DNA of 64,000 nt from Amoebophrya sp. A120. Lineage: Eukaryota; Sar; Dinophyceae; Syndiniales; Amoebophryaceae. Numbering within the stretch: position 1 is the first letter of the stretch; every line of letters starts with the position of its first letter. Positions 24,701-36,600 of this stretch are shown in pieces. A program made the position numbers and the translations under genes. The notes below the pieces were generated by a model. The model worked only from the letters and a program-made list of their open reading frames with translations, searched no databases and was not told the DNA's origin. The DNA is taken from NCBI GenBank assembly GCA_905178155.1, contig CAJINV010000002.1:8810225-8874224 (forward strand). The letters run 5' to 3'.

Positions 24701-25017
24701 ACTGGTCACTCCGGCCAACCGTGATCGTGGGCTTCGTGTTCACTGTCAGAGACGGTTCTCTCGCTTTCCGATTCCGTTTGGCGTTGGCGTTCAGAAAGTT
24801 CATCCGAACTGTCTGGCTCTTCCCCACCGGATGCATTTGCCGGATCGCCCGCAGTTTTCGTGACCGGGTTTCTTTCCGGCACGACTTCTGGAGGGACTTT
24901 GGTCGCAGAAGCCGTTCCCGGCCCGCCACAGGACATCTGCAGGGCAACGAATTCCGCGGCTCTGTAGAGAGCCGCCACATTACCATTTTTGTTGAAACGT
25001 CGCTTCCCCGGCGCCAT
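21762..25017 (-). CDS. Protein-kinase-like protein with in-frame TGA and frame change
   Basis: The ATG at 25017 (MAPGKRRFNKNGN) opens a frame that meets TGA at 24706-24708. The same frame then continues from VNAVAGFFKRAEHQG to 22327. The N-terminal third holds degenerate repeats of about 20-26 residues around an (R/H)NST-like core. The C-terminal half looks like an atypical kinase: VMKIVV (candidate Lys), AEEIVANF (helix C Glu), VVMNDLKPDN (catalytic loop Asp and Asn), RFLDFGLATF (metal Asp). After DFG the frame shifts near 22400-22460 into IIGTPLFMSPIL, which fits the activation-loop end. The gene closes at 21762. The TGA may lie in a small intron (a 42-nt GTGAAC...CCAG frame-neutral option exists) or mark decay. 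No subfamily assigned. Confidence 0.6.
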
Positions 25018-27146
25018 GCTGGTGTGTTCTCTTCCTGGTCCACGTCCGTGGCTCTCCGCGAATGAATTATGATGCTGTGGTGATTGTGCAAAGGAGTTCG
25101 AAAGTTCTACACTGGGAGGTGAATATTTTTCAAAAAAGTTCTCCGAAAATTTTGCAGAATAAAAAAAAATGTCTCAAATTGGGAAAAGAAAATAGAAGGG
25201 TCGTTGAGTTGTGAACAATTACGTTAGAAAAATATTTCAAAAATGCATATGGATATGACAGCATGGCAACATGAAAAAATAAAGCGAAACCAGTTTTGTG
25301 CACAACTGTACTCCTCGTTTGAAGTAAGTTTCAATTGCAATTCTCAATGTGTGCTAGAACCGGGGGGCTCAAAAGCGAAGGAAAGCAAAAGGAGGTGACG
25401 CTGATAGAGTGTGTTCCAACACGCTTGTTGCGCAAGAACTTACTGTTACAACAGGCGGACAAACCAATTTCGTTGTTTTCGCACGCATTTTCTTTCGAAA
25501 CATACCACAGTACATCTCACGAAGCCGATGTGAATGACGTTTGCAAACGAGACGAGTGGAACGACAGATTCTCAGATGACGATGCTTTGTGAGTAGGACT
25601 ACAAGTACAATGCCCGATATCGCGTTACAGGTCCTCTTCTGAGTCGTACCTTGACCGACTAAACCAACGCCAAGCTCTGTGTGACGCATTTTTCAGAAGA
25701 ACGATAACGATGCTACTCAAGCATTGACGGGAACGATTGTAATTAACCGATGCATTACCATTATATTATCGGACAAAACCGAATAAAGAATAGATGCAAC
25801 AAAAGCTGAAAGGACAGAAAGAGTACTGATACTCAACGTAAACCGATCCAAGCATTCGTTACTCTGTGCAGTGCCACGAGCATCTACTTAGCTGCCAGCA
25901 GCTCAACCGATTCTAGGTATGTTGTGTTTCGCTTTTCGTTTTTTTCAGTTTTATTTCTGGTCGAAGTTTTGTCGGATCGGCGCCCGGTTCTGCGACGTCG
26001 CAGCACACAGAGCTTGGAAACTACCTGATCGCCCCCGACAAAACCTCAGTCAGAAACAATCAGGAAGACAAATTCCGCAGGTATGAAGCAGATCGAGATC
26101 CAATTCAACCGCACGACCAGAAATGGGAGCGCCCCCCGATCGGTTCTCTGTCTTCCGGATGGTAAAAGAAGGCCGAAAAACCTGCTAAAAAAGCTGATAG
26201 TGAGAGGCAAATCAATGCGGACTTTACTTTTCATGCTGCCTGATCTTGATCTCGAGAAGAATTACTGGATCGCTTTTGCATGGGTGACTAGGTAGATTTC
26301 AAGCACCGGCACAGGGGAATGATCAGCCCTGTGTTGCACTATCCCGCTCTGGAACAGCTTCATCCTATTGCTAACCAACCAAGTCCGCAAGACCATCGTC
26401 ACCGTCAGACTATAGCGATATAATTATTCTTCTTTATCTTTTTTCAAAATTCCAATAGAAACACTCTATATTTGCTGTATGAAGGTCTTTCGCCCAGGTG
26501 GATTCATAATCATGAAGACAAGTCTGTGAAATATGGATACGAGCTTCTCCAAGGCATTGTGGGGGTTGCTACGGTGGGAGTTCCTCACTTTTTGTCGTCT
26601 ATTCGAGAAGATTCCACGAGCATAGATGCAGAATATCTTCGTCACGACGACGTAAACGCAGCTTGGGCTCGATCAGATGCCTCATTTCGTTCTCCATTAT
26701 GTTGATTATTGAGAAGCCATAATCCGTCTTCTTACCTACAAATATCTCTGGACATTGATTGGTGAAAGTTCAGTGGGAACAACTGCAAGTGGTTTCGTTA
26801 ATAAAAGCACATTGATTTTTCAGTGGTGGAGGAAATACTCATCGTCAAACGTACAAGTGAAGATACCAAAGTCAAACGAGTTCTAGTTTTTGTTCCTCGT
26901 GCAACAATTTTTGTCAGCCGGGCCTCGGATAATCAAAAGCCGCAGTTGTCCCGCTCCTATGGACCACACTTGCGGCGTCTTGCTATTATCATCTCCCTGG
27001 AGCGTCCTGTTCTATCGTTTTCAATCAAAAATCGCTGCCCCCGCGGTCCTCGTGCTTCGGAATTTCGAGTAGCATCACGGCCGCTCTTTTCCTTGGAAAA
27101 AGATCATCAGGTCTTCCATCTCTGACAGATAAATATCAGATGATCT
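25018..27146. other. Intergenic stretch, no gene seen
   Basis: About 2.1 kb between the kinase-like gene and paralogue B. Plus-strand open frames of 60-100 codons lack ATG context, domains or splice partners. No RNA gene seen. Confidence 0.5.
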
Positions 27147-28111
27147 TTAAAGCATCAGCCCCATGCCGAGGCCCAACGCCATGCCGCCGCCCAATCCGAG
27201 ACCAAGGCCACCGTACGGGTACATGCCGTAGCCGTAGGGGTACCCGTAGCACCCGTAGCCGTACCCGCCGTAGGGGTAGCCATAATACGGGTAGGGGTCG
27301 TACGCGTACATCGGCGGGCGGCGACGCACCACGACCCGCTGTGGCTGTCCCCCGGCTTCCTGCTTCACGTTTTCCCCTTTCCCCGTCTGCACCTTCAACC
27401 GGTCGCTCTGGTTCGGCGCAAGCTTCTCGCCCGGCTTCAATTTTAGCCGTTCGCCCTTGTTCAGCCGCACCTGCTTCTTCGTCCCGTTCGCGCGAATGAT
27501 CTCTACCAGGATCGGCGGGTGCTGTTCCTCGACTGGAACAGACTCCACAGACGCCGATCTCTGCTTTGGGCTCGGCGCGGGTACCTTATCTTCTGCCTCA
27601 GAGGTTTCGGGAGCGGCGATCGGGACCCCGGTGACAACGTGGGTTCCGGAAACAGGGGTCTGTAGTTGCATGTTAGTTAACGATGATGTTTTACTTTTTT
27701 GATTGCATGATTCTTCGCACGAAGGACTTGATACCGCACTTCCACGATCACGAATTTATCAAAATTGCTAAATAGCACAAGAGTATCTATGTGCCTACTC
27801 ACTTTTTCCGCAAAAAAAAATAAGTAAAAAATCCATCATAAAACCGAAAAACAATTTAGCACAAGCTCCTTCGGCACTGTACGAGCTGCCAAGGCGAGCT
27901 GCCAAACCGAAAAACAAAAACGCTGTACCTCAGAATGCAGCGATGCCCTACGTTCCGACGGGAGCGAGTGAATGCTGTCGCGCTTCTCTTGCTTCGGTAC
28001 TGCTTCCGCCGCCACATCGCCGGCAGCGGGTAAGGGCTCCGCTTCCGCTGCGGGAACATTTTCCGCACGTTTTTCTTCCATCTTGTCCCCTCGATTTTGC
28101 TGATTTCCCAT
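27147..28111 (-). CDS. MGN-start Gly/Tyr/Pro-rich protein (paralogue B)
   Basis: Two exons. Exon 1 ends at 27929 (RRASLHSE, donor GTACAG) and exon 2 starts at 27659 (TPVSGTHVV, acceptor CTACAG); the join keeps frame. The start at 28111 (MGNQQNRGD) is preferred over an upstream in-frame ATG at 28180 (MAEKEGAH), because paralogue A also begins MGN(K/Q)Q, a possible N-myristoylation start. The conserved block reads IIRANGTKK, VRLNKGERLKLKPGEK, LAPNQSDRLKV. A basic RRRPP then leads into Tyr/Gly/Pro repeats and a hydrophobic end (GMALGLGMGLML). The role is unknown. The shared block and tail suggest a lineage-specific family that sits on membranes (inference). Confidence 0.72.
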
Positions 28112-28180
28112 TTCGATTTCCGTCTGTTTCTCCTCTTCAATAACGTGGTCTTGTTGATGCGCTCCTTCCTTTTCTGCCAT

Positions 28181-28968
28181 CACTGCTAGCTTCAAAATTT
28201 TCTCGGCACAAAACTAAAACTTAAATTGGTACTCCGCTTGTTCTTGTAGTTGATGATGTATAATTCTTGGTTGATGGGTTAATATACAACGGGTTTAATA
28301 TCAGGGTCAAATGTCGCTTGTTGATATGTAGTAAAAATATCTTCTTCTTCTTCAAACTATTGAGTGTTACTTTAGCTCTGAAGATGGAGAAAATTGAGAC
28401 GATGAAAACGCCTTGACAGACCGATTTTTTGACGATGGTGACGACTTTCTTGGCGAAGTAAATGCGACCTGATTTAGCCCAGATCTGCTGTCGTGGATCT
28501 TCCTCAGATCATGGTATTTGTATTTCGAATCCTCGCTGGTCTGGAACGATTTCAGTTTTGATCGGAATCGGATTTGTACAGATCTGTCTACCATTTGTCA
28601 AGCGAAGGTTGTGTCACACACGGCACAACTACTACCGATTTTCTACCGACAGAAACGGTTGAATTTGATGAACTACATTCATAATAATTCCGATGAAGCA
28701 TCTGACCGATGCACAGAATATCTGACTAATGCGAGATGGCGAAGAAATAGAAGACGAGCGCAAAAATGCGCCGAAGCTGTGGTTCACGCTAGACGTCTCC
28801 GTAGCTGCTCTGCGCAAGGACATCGCCAACCTTCGTTTCATACGAGCACCTGCTTCTATGCGTAAGAGTCGCTTTCGCGCAACTTCGTCATGTAGTTTCA
28901 TTCAAGGTTTCTCTTTTTGCAGTTCATCATGAGGAGATGAGATAAAGCAGAAGAGATAAGGATCACCA
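28181..28968. other. Intergenic stretch, no gene seen
   Basis: Spacer with no supportable open frame, RNA or array. Confidence 0.5.
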
Positions 28969-30395
28969 TCACGTCCCAGTCTCTACCACCGCGTGCTCTT
29001 CTATTCTGATCTCTCTCGCTGCAACACTCTTGCCCGATTTTTTCGTCTTCCTGCTCGCCGCCATCAAGGGCGCTTGTTGAAGACCACCATTTGTCAAACC
29101 CGCACTATCGGGACGACCCTTGAGCATCTGCTGCTTCTCGGCTTTTCTGCTGTCCTCGTGGGGCCCTTCTTCTTGTGTAGGCTCTTCCAGTTCGACCGAG
29201 TCTTGCCGTTCCCGCTGCATATTAAACACACGACTTTGCGGCAATCCAGCAGCTTCCAGACTCGGTCGAGCAATCACCTCCTCGTCTTCGTCGTCATGAA
29301 AATAATCGTCATCGCCGTCCTCCAAGCCGGCTTGCACCGCGTTGGTCGGCTCATCAGAAAACAGGGCGCTGTAGTTGTGCAAGAAATTTTGTTATGTTTC
29401 CCACATCACCGCGCCGAAGAAATGGAAAATATCAAAGAAAGTTTAAGATGCGAAAAAGAAATTGGTCCTCCTTCAAGAATTTCGAAACAAAGAAAACATT
29501 AAAGTGGACGAGTTTTGGAAAAGCAATATGCCACTGGAGAAAAGAATTCCTAGCGCGCACAAGACATCAATCAAACACGGTTTTATCAACGTTACTTACT
29601 GCTTGCTAAGCCGGTTGGAGGAATCGGGCTCTGGCAAGACGGTTACCACCGCTTCTGCCCCGCCATCGGGCTGCAACTCTCGATTGCTCTGATCCAAGAA
29701 CTCCTGCAGTGTCGTGTTTGGCGGGGCGCGCTGGTACTGGTGGTTTGCTGCGCGCCACTTTGTAACGTCCATCGACTCAAACGACCGGCGCGGCCACCGA
29801 CACAGGCACAGGTTCACAAAGAGGGTCCTGTTTGGAATGATTGTCCTTAGAACGTAAACAGTGACTGGCAAGCAGCATGAAAACTCGGGGTGGTCGTCAC
29901 TGGCCAGCGGTCTGCAGAAGAAAAACTGCTCGACGTACTTAATCAATAATGATTCGACGTAAAACCACATCATAAATTTCCGTCCATACAAGCGCTGCGC
30001 CAGCCAGTCTCAGTTCTAGACACCGCTACAACAGTGAGAGGCTTTCCAGCATAGTTTAGCGATGTTCCTTTGATCCTAAAAGTAAAACACGCTATTGTAG
30101 ATAGAACTTTCACCCACCTTCCCGCTTTTGTCACGGCGCCTCGCCAGCCGCTTGCTGAGGAGCCTCCACCAGGTTCCGAAGAGCGATCGTCGTTGATGCT
30201 GCTCACGTCGATGTTCAGGATCAGACTTTCCCGCTGCGTGTTATTCGAACTGCTCGCCGAGGAGCCCCCGCCCGGGCTGTCGCTCATGCGCATTTGCAGG
30301 GGCGTTTCGTAGTGCACCTCGTACGGAGATTGGAGCAACGGCTCGGCTCGCAACTGCGAGCCGGAGCGGGACGTAGACGAACTGTCGCTGTGCAT
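28969..30395 (-). CDS. Unrecognised three-exon protein
   Basis: Exon 1 starts at the ATG at 30395 (MHSDSSSTSRSGSQL) and is Ser/Gly-rich, with two GGGSSAS stretches. Exon 2 (about 29990-29603) is ordered: YGRKFMMWFYVESLLIKY, a Cys-containing FFFCRPLASDDHPEF, then VLRTIIPNRTLFVNLCLC. Exon 3 starts near 29377 and is acidic (D/E run) then Gln/Lys-rich, ending at 28969. The second intron is canonical: GTAAGT after LSK, acceptor AACTACAG, rejoining to HALFSDEP. The first junction is unresolved. I recognise no family. The exon 2 core suggests a small folded domain between disordered ends. Confidence 0.55.
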
Positions 30396-31216
30396 GGTGA
30401 TCTTTTACGGATTCACGGGTAAAATATTTCGGACCTTCACGCTAGGAGTAGAAAGTTTCAACTTTATATTTCAAGCAAAAAAGGGTAGCAAAAGCGGAGG
30501 TAGTGAATATTTTCTTCTTTTTCACACAAAGACAAGAGGTGGAGGAATTCTGGAATGTAAAGGCACGCCAAAAGGGGCGAAAAAGCTCTCTTATCTTGCG
30601 AATGCGAAATGTAGTCAAAAGCAGTAACTGATCGCACTGACCGTGGGCGGGATTTACTGCACGACAGAGAGGGGAACTGTGCCTGTCAAAAGAAACAAGG
30701 GATCCAAAAAGGACACATCACTGCAGGACTCCTGCAAAATATCTACCAGCATCAAGACAACCGAGCTGTGAAAGAATGCGAAACGCCTTTGCTTTCCTCA
30801 ACACATCTGCATTATTCAACTTTGGCCGCATTTTTTCCTGCGGCTGCGATGTACACGCTCTAAATGTTTTGATGACATCCAAGGCAAAGACGACTCTCGG
30901 ATGGAGATAGTCAATCGTAATCGAATTATTCAGAACACGACGTGACCGGAGACATATCACTCAGAACGGGTTGTATGTCTGGTGCTTGCTGCTCGGGCAG
31001 ATGACACCAACAGTGATTTCAAATTCTAGGTCAAAACTAAGTCCGCATCCATGAAAAACTGCGATGATGTAGCATACCGTACTTCCTCGTCTAGACTTCA
31101 GTCGATTGTCGTCTTTTGTTGATGTCCTGACACCGTAGCACGCTCTTGTGTCGAATCCTTTCGAGAATCGCCTTGTTCCCGATAAAAATTACGTCCGTCT
31201 CTGCAGAACCATCAAA
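30396..31216. other. Intergenic stretch, no gene seen
   Basis: Spacer downstream of the phosphoglycerate dehydrogenase stop. One 80-codon minus-strand frame (30718-30960) has no supporting context. Confidence 0.5.
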
Positions 31217-33117
31217 TCAAAATGTTTGCCCCGGCTTGTTGACCTGAAAGCGCACGTCGCCTTTTTCAAAGAAGTCCACGATTTGCTTAGCCGCAGCGAT
31301 GCCGGCGTTGTTGTTTGCCTCCGACGTCTGCGCTCCCATCTTCTTTTTGGTGACAAAACACCTCTTCTTGCTAGCGTTGAGTTGTTCCATGTCAAAGGTT
31401 GGGGCGACGTCAGAGATGTAGGAAAGATCAGCACCTGATAGAGGAAACAATCAGACACAATATTGATTCGAATCTGCTGCAAAAGAAAACCTATTTCATA
31501 CTTTTCTGCATCACCAGCTGCCACTCTGCTAAGTGTAAGCGCGTACAGCGATGAAGAAAAGTGCAAAGTAAACACAATGAATTGCTAGGTTTCAAGTACG
31601 TTCCGCGAACGCCTCCAGCAGTCCTGCTTCGTGGACAACCTCGGCTCGAGCGGTATTGACCAAAACCCCGTTCTTTGGCATTTTTAGCAGGAAATCCTTT
31701 CCAATCGATTCCTTCGTTTCCGGAGTGCAGGGAATGTGGAGGGAAACAAAGTTCGCGTCGAAAAGTTCTGCTACCTGATATGATAATTATGACCCGGCTG
31801 TACTTTTTAGCAGGTCCCTATTTGCTGTCGTGCGCGGCGCGCGACCATTTTTTCTGCGTCTGATCCTGATACAAAGAACAAGAAGATTTATTGCGCAAGG
31901 AAAAACACAGACAATCTTGCGTTTCTTGTGACCAAAAGTCCGATACCGACCCCACTGGCACTGCGCCGGCACTTTCAATGTCTTCCTTCTTCAAAAAAGG
32001 GTCGTATGCCAGCACTTTCATTTCGATATCCTGTGTAAAAACGTCCCCACACCATAGTTGTCATGCAACTCTGCATGCTTAAAATGTTTCTCATGCGGAG
32101 CCCCACGAGAAGCATTTTCTAATGCGGTTTTGAAATTTGTCATGCTCCAATCAGCATGAGCTACTAGACCTGTAATGCTGCTGAACTAGCTCAAACAGCA
32201 CTACACTACGCGTCCAAATTTGTCATGCGCAGCAATCAAAGCTGTGGGATTTGTTTAGCAGATTTCCCATGTTGACTCTGGTGTGGGGACGTTTTTACAC
32301 AGGATATTCGAAGCCCTTCGCCAATCGGAACATGTTCCTCGCTACCTGCCCGAACCCGTGCAGGGCCAGCGTCTTGCCCTGAATAAATTGGAGAGTTTTC
32401 TCTTTATCAAAAGCTGGCGCAGCACGGTACTAATCAGCAGCCAAGGCAACAGCAGCGAGGACTCCACATAAAAAATAGCATGCACCCTGAAGATGATCTT
32501 AATGCCTTTAAACAAAAAACACCCTTCGCCCCTCCTTCTTACCTTCAACTCGTAGCCAGAGCTTCCGTCGTAGTGGTTTCTGATTTGTGTGATCATCATG
32601 CCAAAGGCAAGCTCAGCCACCGCATTCGAGTTCTGCCCCGGTGTATTCATAACGACCATACCTTGAAACATTTTTCGTACCTCTGTCTGGTGCAGCTAAA
32701 AATTTATCAGCAGCGCGCTCGTGATGGACCAGCTCTGTTGCAATAATTGAAAGAAACCGTGCCGAAGTCGCTGGTCCTTTTGCCACAGCACATGGCATTA
32801 GCAAGCACTACTTCTTTTCGCCTCTATTTACCTCTTTCGGTCGCCGCATTTAGGTCAATCGTGTCGACCCCGGCTCCCGCCCGGACGATGAGCTTCAGCG
32901 AATCCTTGCAGGCGTCCATAATTTCGGCCGTCATTTTGTCGGACCTCACGATCGCAGCTTCGGACTTTGCCAATGCGGTTTTGAGCTCTCCCACATCCTT
33001 GTAGTTTTCCAACTTTTCCAGCGTGTAACCCGCATGCTTCAGCACATCGTCGATCTGGGCCACCGCCGGGCCGGCGAAAGGCTTTTCCGTAGCCAGCAGA
33101 ACGGAGTGGGCCGGCAT
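31217..33117 (-). CDS. PHGDH: D-3-phosphoglycerate dehydrogenase, short type
   Basis: Oxidises 3-phosphoglycerate to 3-phosphohydroxypyruvate with NAD, the first step of phosphorylated serine synthesis. Six exons: 33117-32832, 32661-32543, 32378-32307, 32021-about 31932, 31774-31600, 31434-31217. Recognisable stretches in order: VLLATEKPFAG, LIVRAGAGVDTIDL, VVMNTPGQNSNAVAELAFG, GKTLALHGFGQVARN (dinucleotide-binding Gly pattern), MKVLAYDPFL, ANFVSLHIP, GVLVNTARAEVV (the catalytic Arg region), KKMGAQTSEANNNAG. The usual catalytic His before GA is replaced by Lys (TKKKMGAQ). At about 320 residues there is no ACT regulatory domain, so this is a short form. The third intron is an inverted-repeat insert. 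The exon 4 donor is unclear. Confidence 0.9.
32022..32311 (-). mobile_element. Introner-like intron, perfect 28-bp TIRs and 5-bp TSD
   Basis: TTCGA flanks both ends (32022-32026, 32307-32311). Between them, arms 32027-32054 and 32279-32306 are exact reverse complements beginning TATCCTGTGTAAAAACG. The insert sits inside the PGDH gene between GFE and MKVLAYDP. Removing it with one TTCGA copy joins these residues in frame. No GT or AG lies at the boundaries. The insert holds several TGTCATGC motifs. Confidence 0.9.
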
Positions 33118-33676
33118 CTTGTTTGCGAGAAGCTGGGAGTAGTTACGTAAACTAAGGTGAGGCAAAGGCAAAGCAAAAGAAAATTGGAGAAAATAAGTGC
33201 GCAAACTAAGTCGTTCAGTTTCGGAAAACACCAAATAGGTGCGCTCGCATTGCCTTCATGATTATTGCGTTTTTGCAAGTGGAGCCAGATCAGGAACAAA
33301 GCCCAGGTGTGATGAAATAAACATGATCATTTCTTTTGCTCTTCTCTGATGGTTGCGCTTTTTTTGCCGAGGAAAGCACACATGATGATGATCGTCTCAT
33401 CATAAAAGAATAAACCGAGGACCAAAATCTAAGCGATTTGCGTTTCGCTTTCGTTGAATCAATAGCCAAAAACTCGTTTCCATAAACCCAAACAAAAAAC
33501 AGAAGCAATTTTACAAACGTGGTGGCAGCGACGATTTTCAATGCTGCACCGAGATGAACAACAATTGCAAGGCGGAGCAAAGCACAAGAACTTGCGCCGG
33601 TGCCATTTCTCTACCAAAAGTGGCGCTCCAATTAGACAGAAGTTGATGTCAGTCGACAAAAATGCTTCCCAACTTC
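33118..33676. other. Spacer between PGDH and the TBC gene
   Basis: Nothing confident. The TBC stop overlaps a GTATTG, so a further TBC exon here cannot be excluded. Confidence 0.45.
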
Positions 33677-36600
33677 TCAATACTTGAAGCCATTAAGCAG
33701 GCTCGCGGCCGCCTTCTCGATCATGTCAAAGTTGGTTCCTCCCCCCCGGGATGATGTTGTAGTTGTTCCTGAAAACGCAGGAGTAGTTGTATGATTCATG
33801 GTAGCGTTAGAGAGAAAATTTGAATTCGAACTATCTTCCTGCGCTACGAAATTTGGGTCCTGTTTTCTCAACAACGCAAGTTTTTCCGCAGTAATGGCTC
33901 CCGTGTCTAGGAACGCCCGTGTCTTCACCAAAATCGCATTCACGTCGATTGTCCCCAGTTCGCGCACCTCTCGCGCCCATTGACCGATGATCTCCTCTGG
34001 CCGTTCCGGCCCGGCGTTTTTATCCGGCGCGTTTTGGGAGGTCGGGCGGTCTTTACTCATGTTCACCACGGTCATGGCGCACAGAGCAATGAACAGAGCG
34101 AACATCGCCTTCGGACCCTCTAGGATGAACACGTCCCAGCACCGAATCAGTGCGGGAAGGGGTAAAGTGTGACCGAACAAACACAGGAAGGGGTCGACCG
34201 CGAAAAACAGGAGGTCGAGGTTCGCCGCATGAATTTTCTGCAGAAACTTCGGGCATAGTTCCTGCATCAACTTCTCCAACACGTTGATGTCCACCATCAG
34301 ACTCTTCATGCTCACAGAATGGTAGTTGGGCGTCAGATGCTGCAGAATCTCGCAAAACAAATCAAACTCCTGTTGCCGCTCTTCCGCGAAGGGATCTGAT
34401 AGTAGATGCACGACCTGTTCTTGTTCCAGCTCTTCCTTGGACTGCTTCTGGTCGTGTACAGTTGTTTCCTGATGTGCGAGGGCCATTGTTCCGCTTGGCG
34501 ATGCAAGACGTTGTTGCTGTTCAGCTGGTCGTGCTTCGTGTGCGTCACTACTCATGGCAGCTGCATCTGCCGCTTCCACGATGACGAGATCTTCGTGACT
34601 GCTCTTAGTGGATGTGACAGCTGCACCTCCCGTCGTGCAGTTCTCCTTGAGAGGACTGTTGATGTGCCGGAAATCGGAGTGCAAGAATACCAAAACGCCT
34701 GCAATCACGTTCATGCTTTGGCAATACCCTATGACGGGATTGAAAACGCAGTAGGCTTTCAGAATCTTTCGCACGGCGTCGCGCTGCCAGTCCTCCGTTA
34801 GCGCCTTCGGCAGCGTGCGAGGGAGATCAACTTCGATTTGCCGCACTACGTAGTTCGGGATCTGATACGACTGCGATGATGTGGCAGTGGCCGTGACGGA
34901 GGAGCTTATCATGTTATCGACATGCGGAGGCTCGCCTTCTTCTCGCCCTGGTCCTGTCCCCGTGTCGAACGAAGACGTCGCTGGACTCGCTTGCGCGCTC
35001 GCTTTTTGAAAAAGTTGCAACTCTTCCACGACCGCGGACCCGTACTTTCGTTCGAACAACGATAGCTGTCTGGGATAAATTCTGCTTCTCTCGACTTGCT
35101 CCGGTATCATCTCAGGTGCGCCACGGGTCGTGCCAGGAGTTGTTCTGCCGGCGTGCCACCTCAACAGCTCCTGCCATAGTCTCGCTCTGCGGTCCCCTGG
35201 AATGCCGAACTCGTAGCACAGCTGCCGGATTTTGCTCAGCTTTTCAGTATTGATGTGAAGTTGCGAATCTTCTTGGTTACTATCTCCTTGAAACATGATT
35301 CCAAAAAAATCGGGCGCAATTATTCCAGCGTCGTTCCACGCGCGCAACTGCGCTTCCGTGCACTCCGGAAGTTGCGGCGAATCCAGAGACAGGAGCTCGT
35401 CCTCTGATAGGACCAGGATCCAATTGTCAGACAGTTCCTCCATCATCTTTTCCATGGTGTCATTTTTCTCACCGGCATGTTTCTTTTTCTGTTCCTTCGC
35501 AGCACCGGAAGTAGATTTGTAGTTGCCACCAGTATAATGTTTGCTACTCGAACTGGAGCTGTTACTGCTCCCGACGCGAAATTTCGCGACGGAATGCTTT
35601 AGCCGGTTTTTCAGGGTCCACGCAGACCGTGGCTTCGCGTTGAACGAGAAGGGAGATTGAGTTTGCTGACTGTGCGACAGGCCAGTGGGGTTCGGATGCG
35701 GATGGGGATGCGCGGAGGAACTATAACTTCCTACCCCACCAGTACCTCGTGCTGCGTCTCCTACCGCGAGCGGTGAAGCCAGTGGAGGCGGCAGATGAAC
35801 TACTGCTCCACCTGAGTCGACAGTGTGAGAACTTTTGCTCCTGGATGAACCGCTTACAGTTGCGCTTTGTTCTTGGAGCCGAAGGCTTTCACAACTATGA
35901 AACACGTGCGCCGTGACAGACTGGGCCAAAATCCGACTGTTCACGTTTGTTCTCGCCGAATTCAGCGCGTTCTTTCCCACCACACCCTTCACAAGATGTT
36001 GCTCTTCCTGTGAAGACGCGGTAGAAGTTCTGGCACTTCCCCAACCAGCATCTACCCAACTCCCCCCGGAATTGTCCAGCCTGCGCAGGACTTCCGCGTC
36101 TGTGCACACGTGTCGCACCGTCTGCAGATCGCACTTCTTCAGAAAATTCACCAGCAGCCGTACCTGTTCCCTCGGGGGGAAATCGAGCAATTGGTCGACG
36201 AAGGTTCTCGCTGGCTGAGGTGGACCAACTACACCTTGTGCTGTTGGCACCGGGTTCTTCTCCGTCGTGTCAGCCGATCGCGATTTCGACTTCGATGACC
36301 GCGAACCTCCTGCAGACGTGCTCGAGCTTGATATGCAATGCAACAAAATCGTTCTAGTCGTAATTGCAAGACAATAAAACTTTTTCCACAAACACAATCG
36401 GTATCAGAGAACGAAATTGGAAATAATAGACAACAAAGCATGCAAGTTTGTTTGCCACTGTTGCTGTTGCAGAAGTGTAGTTACAACTAGTACGAACACG
36501 CTACATTTGCACAGGATACTTGCGGAATGAAACCAGCTCGAGATGAGGCCCGCTCTTGAGGACGAGGTCTTCGAAGCAGTTCCTGCTCCACTCGCGGGCG

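Noticed and set aside
24706-24708. Selenocysteine or reassigned TGA
   Set aside because: No downstream stem-loop or selenoprotein family is evident, and other genes here use TGA as a stop.
28969-30395. GGCTGGCG direct repeat as an introner duplication in this gene
   Set aside because: Excision at those copies puts the next exon in the wrong frame.
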